From the IMG/VR virus record IMGVR_UViG_3300033148_001599, positions 1 through 42,829 of that record: a DNA stretch of 42,829 nucleotides; one strand, given 5' to 3'. The stretch is from a virus. The translations under genes were made by a program, and so were the position numbers. The notes below the pieces were generated by a model. The model worked only from the letters and a program-made list of their open reading frames with translations, had not been told where the DNA came from and ran no database searches. This document shows positions 39,785-42,829 of the stretch, one piece after another (positions within the stretch are counted from its first letter, which is position 1; every line of letters begins with the position of its first letter).

Positions 39785-40177
39785 TTAACCGAGTTCTTTC
39801 CTGACCTGGAGCCAGCATTCGAAAATATCGCCGGAAGCAGTAGCAGCGGTTTCGGCAACGCCTAAAACACCATCGCCGGAAGCCCATACAGCCGGATCAG
39901 AAACACGACCCTCTACGTCACTGATTCCTACTTCGATACCCACGGATATCGCTTCGGAAGCAATGGCCTTCGAGATGCCTTCCTTCATGACCAGGATTGT
40001 ATCACCAGAGGCAGATGCGGCATCCTGCGTTACGCCCGCAATTCCACCATCCAGTGCGGCAGCTGGAGCCTTGACCTGACGGGCCTCGGTTCCATAAACC
40101 ACGACTGCATACTTGGAGAGTGCGCTTGCTGCGGTGTACGTACGACCGAAAAGAAAATTCTCGGTGGTTCCGCTCAT
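39785..40177 (-). CDS. Head decoration protein (DUF2190-like), SGD-bearing
   Basis: 130 residues. Motifs near the start (LSKYAVVVYGTEARQVKAPAAALDGGIAGVTQDAASASGDTI) and end (VEGRVSDPAVWASGDGVLGVAETAATASGDIFECWL) match small beta-barrel capsid decoration proteins that sit on the capsid surface. Three SGD motifs occur within 130 residues. Codons: TCT-GGT-GAT and two of TCC-GGC-GAT. A short GGTTAACC-centred palindrome overlaps the stop codon (39780-39793). Confidence 0.78.
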   Translation of the reverse strand: MSGTTENFLFGRTYTAASALSKYAVVVYGTEARQVKAPAAALDGGIAGVTQDAASASGDTILVMKEGISKAIASEAISVGIEVGISDVEGRVSDPAVWASGDGVLGVAETAATASGDIFECWLQVRKELG

Positions 40178-40275
40178 AATGCGCTCCCTTCAAATCTCGA
40201 TTAAACGTCTATACTCCAATAACATCACAATGCAGGGCGCACCAAAAGTTTCGTACGGTCCCGCACACATCTGGT

Positions 40276-40303
40276 GCCCCGGCAACCTTGACGGCCCCGG
40301 GGC
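40276..40303 (-). other. Stem-loop after the protease/scaffold gene (hairpin pair, copy 2)
   Basis: Minus-strand RNA GCCCCGG pairs with CCGGGGC over a 14-base loop. The upstream sequence is AGCTACAG, just after the TAA of the scaffold gene. It resembles the stem-loop at 41985-42013 in the flanking AGCTACAG and CACCAG/CATCAG sequence, with different but base-paired arms. No U-run follows. The gene-free gap here is 132 bases (40178-40309). Confidence 0.6.
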
Positions 40304-40309
40304 TGTAGC

Positions 40310-41032
40310 TTACCTTGATGCGTTTATGATGGCATCTTCGTACGACATGCCCTCATACTTGGCCATCAACGCCTTGGCCTTTGCATCCAAGTCACTGCCA
40401 GCAACGTCCATCGTCTGGCCGATGTTGGCACCTTCTGCAAACGTCAGCTGTTCACCCAACTCGCCAGCCGCTCCAGCGTTCATGGCTACGTCGCCAGCAC
40501 CACTGGTATCTACGTCTACCTTCCCGGCCGGGCTGACCTCGCCGAACGCCTGGTGGCTCTTACGGCTGACGAGAACGTCCAGCAATTCTGCCTGGCTCAT
40601 CTCGACCTCCTTGTCGGCTCCACCGTCAGCATCCGTCAGGTTCAGCTTGATCTTGTCGTCGCTGAAGGACTCAAGCAACGCCCTTGCAACAGACTCGTCC
40701 GCCGGAGCGATATGCTGCATCTTCTCCGACTTCCACGCCTCGATCTTGGAGTCAATCTCATTCTTGCGCACATCAGCCTTCATCTTCGTGCTCTCCTCAA
40801 TGGCCTTCCTACCTTCCTCGACCTCCTTCTGAAGATCCTCGAATTTGGCGGCCTGATCCGTCGCCGTCGCGAGACGCTCCTCCAGCTTTATCTTTTCAGC
40901 TTTCAAGCCCTCCACGTCACTCTCGTTCTTCATCGATGCGATCTCAACGTCCTTCGCCTCGACATCCGAACTCAACTGCGTGATGGTGTCCTGAAGCTTC
41001 TTGATATCTTCAGTCACATCTGTCTTACCCAT
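40310..41032 (-). CDS. Nested scaffolding protein, internal start in the protease gene (240 residues)
   Basis: Within the protease-scaffold gene, an in-frame ATG at 41032 is preceded by the near-perfect ribosome binding site GGAGGTGAT at 41047-41039. The resulting protein starts MGKTDVTEDIKKLQDTI and contains only the coiled-coil scaffold. The same arrangement (protease gene with in-frame scaffold start) is known in lambda C/Nu3 and in Mu I/Z. The strength of the internal site suggests that free scaffold is made in excess of the full-length protein. Confidence 0.85.
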   Translation of the reverse strand: MGKTDVTEDIKKLQDTITQLSSDVEAKDVEIASMKNESDVEGLKAEKIKLEERLATATDQAAKFEDLQKEVEEGRKAIEESTKMKADVRKNEIDSKIEAWKSEKMQHIAPADESVARALLESFSDDKIKLNLTDADGGADKEVEMSQAELLDVLVSRKSHQAFGEVSPAGKVDVDTSGAGDVAMNAGAAGELGEQLTFAEGANIGQTMDVAGSDLDAKAKALMAKYEGMSYEDAIINASR

Positions 41033-41947
41033 AGTAATATCACCTCCCTCCGCGTGTGGGTCCTCGGTTTCTTCATACTCGTCAAAATCCTCAAATACCA
41101 CTTCTATCGATTCATCGTCACCATCGAAGGCCAGCGACACGGTCTGGAACTCAAACTCCGCAGCCTCTGGCACTTCGTCAGAGTTGGCTATGATGGGCTC
41201 CATTCCAGGTACCGCCGGAGCCTCATGTCCCAACATGGAGACGTTGCGCAATACATTCTTGACAATCTTCCCGTTGACCTTGATCTGTGGCCAGAACTCA
41301 ATACTACGCTCGGCAAAGCGCCGGTCGTTTATCCACTCCGCTACCTGCTTCGGTACGTTCTTGACGCTCACGAACAGGTGCATCAACACCTTGCCCGTCT
41401 TGCTGTTCTTCACCTTCTTCGTATGCGCCTTGAATATGTCGCCGTATGATGCCAGGCCCGCCACCTTCTCCTGGTCCTCGCGGTGCGTTATCTTCAGCTT
41501 CGGACGTATGACACCCTTCAGGCTGTTGAAGTTATCCTTCAGCGCAGTGACCATCTCGGCCGTTATCTTGTGACCGTTGTGCGTGCCCTCCCGGAACACC
41601 ATCATGTCCTTCAGCACAGCCTGCTTTGCGAATACCTGCCACTCCTCCTCGGAGAACATGGACTGGATGACCGCCTTGACGGACTTCTTCAGCAACGTCG
41701 GCATCTCGTCGATTATCTTGTTGACAGCCACTACCTTCTGCTTCTTGTCCAGATCGTCATCCCTCATGATGTCGTCCACGATACGACGGGCGGCATTCGT
41801 GACCTTCCACCAGTCGTTTTCCTTCTCCTGGACCGCCAGTTCACCGGCTATGGTCTGGAACTCGGCTATCGCATCAGCGTACTTGTCTGACGCAACCGTG
41901 TCGTCCACCTCGTAGTATCGGCCGTCTTCTTCGATATAGCGTTTCAT
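40310..41947 (-). CDS. Prohead protease-scaffold fusion, Mu I-like (545 residues)
   Basis: N-terminal half is a phage I-type prohead protease: KITHREDQEKVAGLASYGDIF (H155), FAERSIEFWPQI (S215) and VSMLGHEAPAVPGM (240-249) are the recognisable segments. The C-terminal part from residue 306 is a long coiled coil (VEGLKAEKIKLEERL, KFEDLQKEVEEG), the scaffold. The protease cleaves the scaffold and the capsid arm during maturation. The gene is followed by the decoration and capsid genes in the usual order. ATG 41947 is preceded by GGAGGG. Confidence 0.85.
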   Translation of the reverse strand: MKRYIEEDGRYYEVDDTVASDKYADAIAEFQTIAGELAVQEKENDWWKVTNAARRIVDDIMRDDDLDKKQKVVAVNKIIDEMPTLLKKSVKAVIQSMFSEEEWQVFAKQAVLKDMMVFREGTHNGHKITAEMVTALKDNFNSLKGVIRPKLKITHREDQEKVAGLASYGDIFKAHTKKVKNSKTGKVLMHLFVSVKNVPKQVAEWINDRRFAERSIEFWPQIKVNGKIVKNVLRNVSMLGHEAPAVPGMEPIIANSDEVPEAAEFEFQTVSLAFDGDDESIEVVFEDFDEYEETEDPHAEGGDITMGKTDVTEDIKKLQDTITQLSSDVEAKDVEIASMKNESDVEGLKAEKIKLEERLATATDQAAKFEDLQKEVEEGRKAIEESTKMKADVRKNEIDSKIEAWKSEKMQHIAPADESVARALLESFSDDKIKLNLTDADGGADKEVEMSQAELLDVLVSRKSHQAFGEVSPAGKVDVDTSGAGDVAMNAGAAGELGEQLTFAEGANIGQTMDVAGSDLDAKAKALMAKYEGMSYEDAIINASR

Positions 41948-41984
41948 CGTTCCACCCTCCAGTTCATTTCATCCGTCTTCTGAT

Positions 41985-42013
41985 GGCCCGGCCACCCTGT
42001 CAAGTGCCGGGCC
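41985..42013 (-). other. Stem-loop upstream of the protease gene (hairpin pair, copy 1)
   Basis: Minus-strand RNA GGCCCGGC pairs perfectly with GCCGGGCC (eight base pairs) over the loop ACTTGACAGGGTG. AGCTACAG lies immediately upstream, as in the hairpin at 40276-40303. No U-run follows. Lies in the 95-base gap between the secreted-protein gene and the protease gene. Confidence 0.65.
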
Positions 42014-42042
42014 TGTAGCTGTTATGTAACGCTTCTTTCAGG

Positions 42043-42384
42043 CTATACCATTTCCGCTCTTGACACCTGCGCGACGGCTTTACCCCTCAAATTATCGTAG
42101 TCGTTTGCCTGGCTCGTGCCCGCATGTATGTGGGTCGCTTTGAGCGTGGCATCTGATTTCTTTTCGCATACCGTTTCGGTGATCTCCGCGTCGCATACCA
42201 TGACGCTGCCAGCGGTGTTGTCATTGCACCAATAAGAGTCCAGCGCAACCACCTCCGGGGTTGCTGTTGCTTCGTAGGACACGACAGACATATCACACGG
42301 CATATCCCTATCAGTCCCGGGCGCAGAAGACACCATCACGACGAGAGCCAGTGCGACGGCCATCAGGCATATCAGTGTTCTCAT
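42043..42384 (-). CDS. Secreted or membrane-anchored cysteine-containing protein (113 residues)
   Basis: MRTLICLMAVALALVVMVSS is a standard signal peptide (positive N-end, hydrophobic core, SSAPG cleavage area). The mature part has four cysteines (MPCDM, YWCND, VCDAE, TVCEK), consistent with disulfide bonds in the periplasm or outside the cell. ATG 42384 is preceded by AGGAAAGGAGG; an upstream frame to 42411 adds an unlikely extension. It stands between two head genes, so it is probably an accessory 'moron'-type gene that acts at the host envelope. Confidence 0.7.
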   Translation of the reverse strand: MRTLICLMAVALALVVMVSSAPGTDRDMPCDMSVVSYEATATPEVVALDSYWCNDNTAGSVMVCDAEITETVCEKKSDATLKATHIHAGTSQANDYDNLRGKAVAQVSRAEMV

Positions 42385-42400
42385 ACGTCCTCCTTTCCTG

Positions 42401-42829
42401 TTAAGCCTCAATTAAGTGCGAAGCCCCATGCTCCACACATGTGCAGTGTTCGTCCAGCGCTGCATCCACCCACGCCTCGAGCCAGTCGTTTACGCCTGTG
42501 AAGCCCTTTGCCCTCGGCACGTTCGTTATCGGCGACAGTTCTATCGGGTCGCCAGCCGCCTTCTTGTTCGCCACCTCGATGGTCGTTATGGGCGACAGTA
42601 TGGACCTACAGAAGAAGTGTGCCGGTGGATCCTCCAACAGCGGGTCATCCCTCCGGAACTTCCGGCCGTCCATATCAACGCAGTACACGGTTGTGCGGTC
42701 ATCCACTATGCTGGACCACTCTACGAACGGTACGAAGTTCTTGACCAGCGGGTCCTCCATCATCGCCCTGCGCCCGAGGTTCACGGCATCGTTGATGTTC
42801 GTCCTCACGATAGCCTCAAGCCTGACAGG
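42401..42829 (-). CDS. Head morphogenesis protein, SPP1 gp7/Mu gpF-like (partial, 5' end outside window)
   Basis: Open to the right edge; visible residues are about 142. IVRTNINDAVNLGRR is the typical N-terminal pattern of the conserved domain. EWSSIVDDRTTVYCVDMDGRKF and PPAHFFCRSILSPI contain the D-R-T-x-x-x-C and P-x-H-x-x-C-R residues, which bind zinc in this family. The protein is a minor head protein near the portal and helps assembly or DNA ejection. The portal gene would be expected to lie just outside on the right. Confidence 0.85.
   Translation of the reverse strand, partial: PVRLEAIVRTNINDAVNLGRRAMMEDPLVKNFVPFVEWSSIVDDRTTVYCVDMDGRKFRRDDPLLEDPPAHFFCRSILSPITTIEVANKKAAGDPIELSPITNVPRAKGFTGVNDWLEAWVDAALDEHCTCVEHGASHLIEA

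Noticed and set aside
1-42829. tRNA genes, CRISPR arrays, insertion sequences
   Set aside because: No tRNA-like cloverleaf with CCA end, no regularly spaced repeats and no transposase-type protein were seen by eye. A tRNAscan or CRISPR search would be needed to be sure.

Overview
The window is a stretch of a tailed-phage genome (or prophage). Every gene I can support is on the minus strand, tightly packed, and often coupled by ATGA, TGATG or TAATG start/stop overlaps with strong GGAGG-type ribosome binding sites. The head module is Mu-like: an SPP1 gp7/Mu gpF-type protein, a protease with a nested scaffold, a decoration protein, a major capsid protein, a gp36-like connector and a gpG-like completion protein. 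The tail module has a tube protein, frameshifted assembly chaperones and a tape measure but no sheath, which points to a siphovirus. The host cannot be named from the sequence. A sigma-70 promoter and heptose/glycan genes suggest an ordinary bacterium with a glycan-rich surface.

In transcription order (right to left): head and connector genes (42829-34672); an island of about 19 kb, at least 27 genes, of glycan, heptose, methyltransferase and radical SAM enzymes (34618-15635); tail tube, chaperones, tape measure, hub and fibre genes (15559-3755); two small genes, one with a membrane segment (3718-3195); and a rho-independent terminator (3095-3051). A consensus promoter at 2831-2804 then starts a second leftward operon of small regulatory or zinc-ribbon proteins and a cytosine-5 DNA methyltransferase that is split by an HNH endonuclease gene. 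This last operon runs off the left edge.

The island separates genes that normally sit together, the tail-completion genes and the tail-tube gene. It holds the recognisable steps of a GDP-heptose route: a GmhA-like isomerase, an HddA-like kinase, a small HAD phosphatase, an HddC-like nucleotidyltransferase and a GDP-mannose/GDP-heptose 4,6-dehydratase. With these are six glycosyltransferase-like proteins, four methyltransferases, four radical SAM enzymes (two with a B12-binding-type domain), a deacetylase-like protein and a Cas4-like nuclease.

The most unusual observation concerns the predicted surface or appendage proteins of the virion (decoration protein, LamG protein, fibre, Ig-like tail protein). 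They are strongly enriched in the tripeptide Ser-Gly-Asp: 28 copies in five proteins, 13 in one 454-residue protein, written with many different codons. Together with the glycosylation island, this suggests a testable hypothesis: SGD may be a recognition or attachment site for a phage-encoded protein glycosylation system. Second is the methyltransferase interrupted by an HNH gene, where 14 identical residues occur on both sides of the insertion but are written with synonymous codons at 10 of 14 positions.
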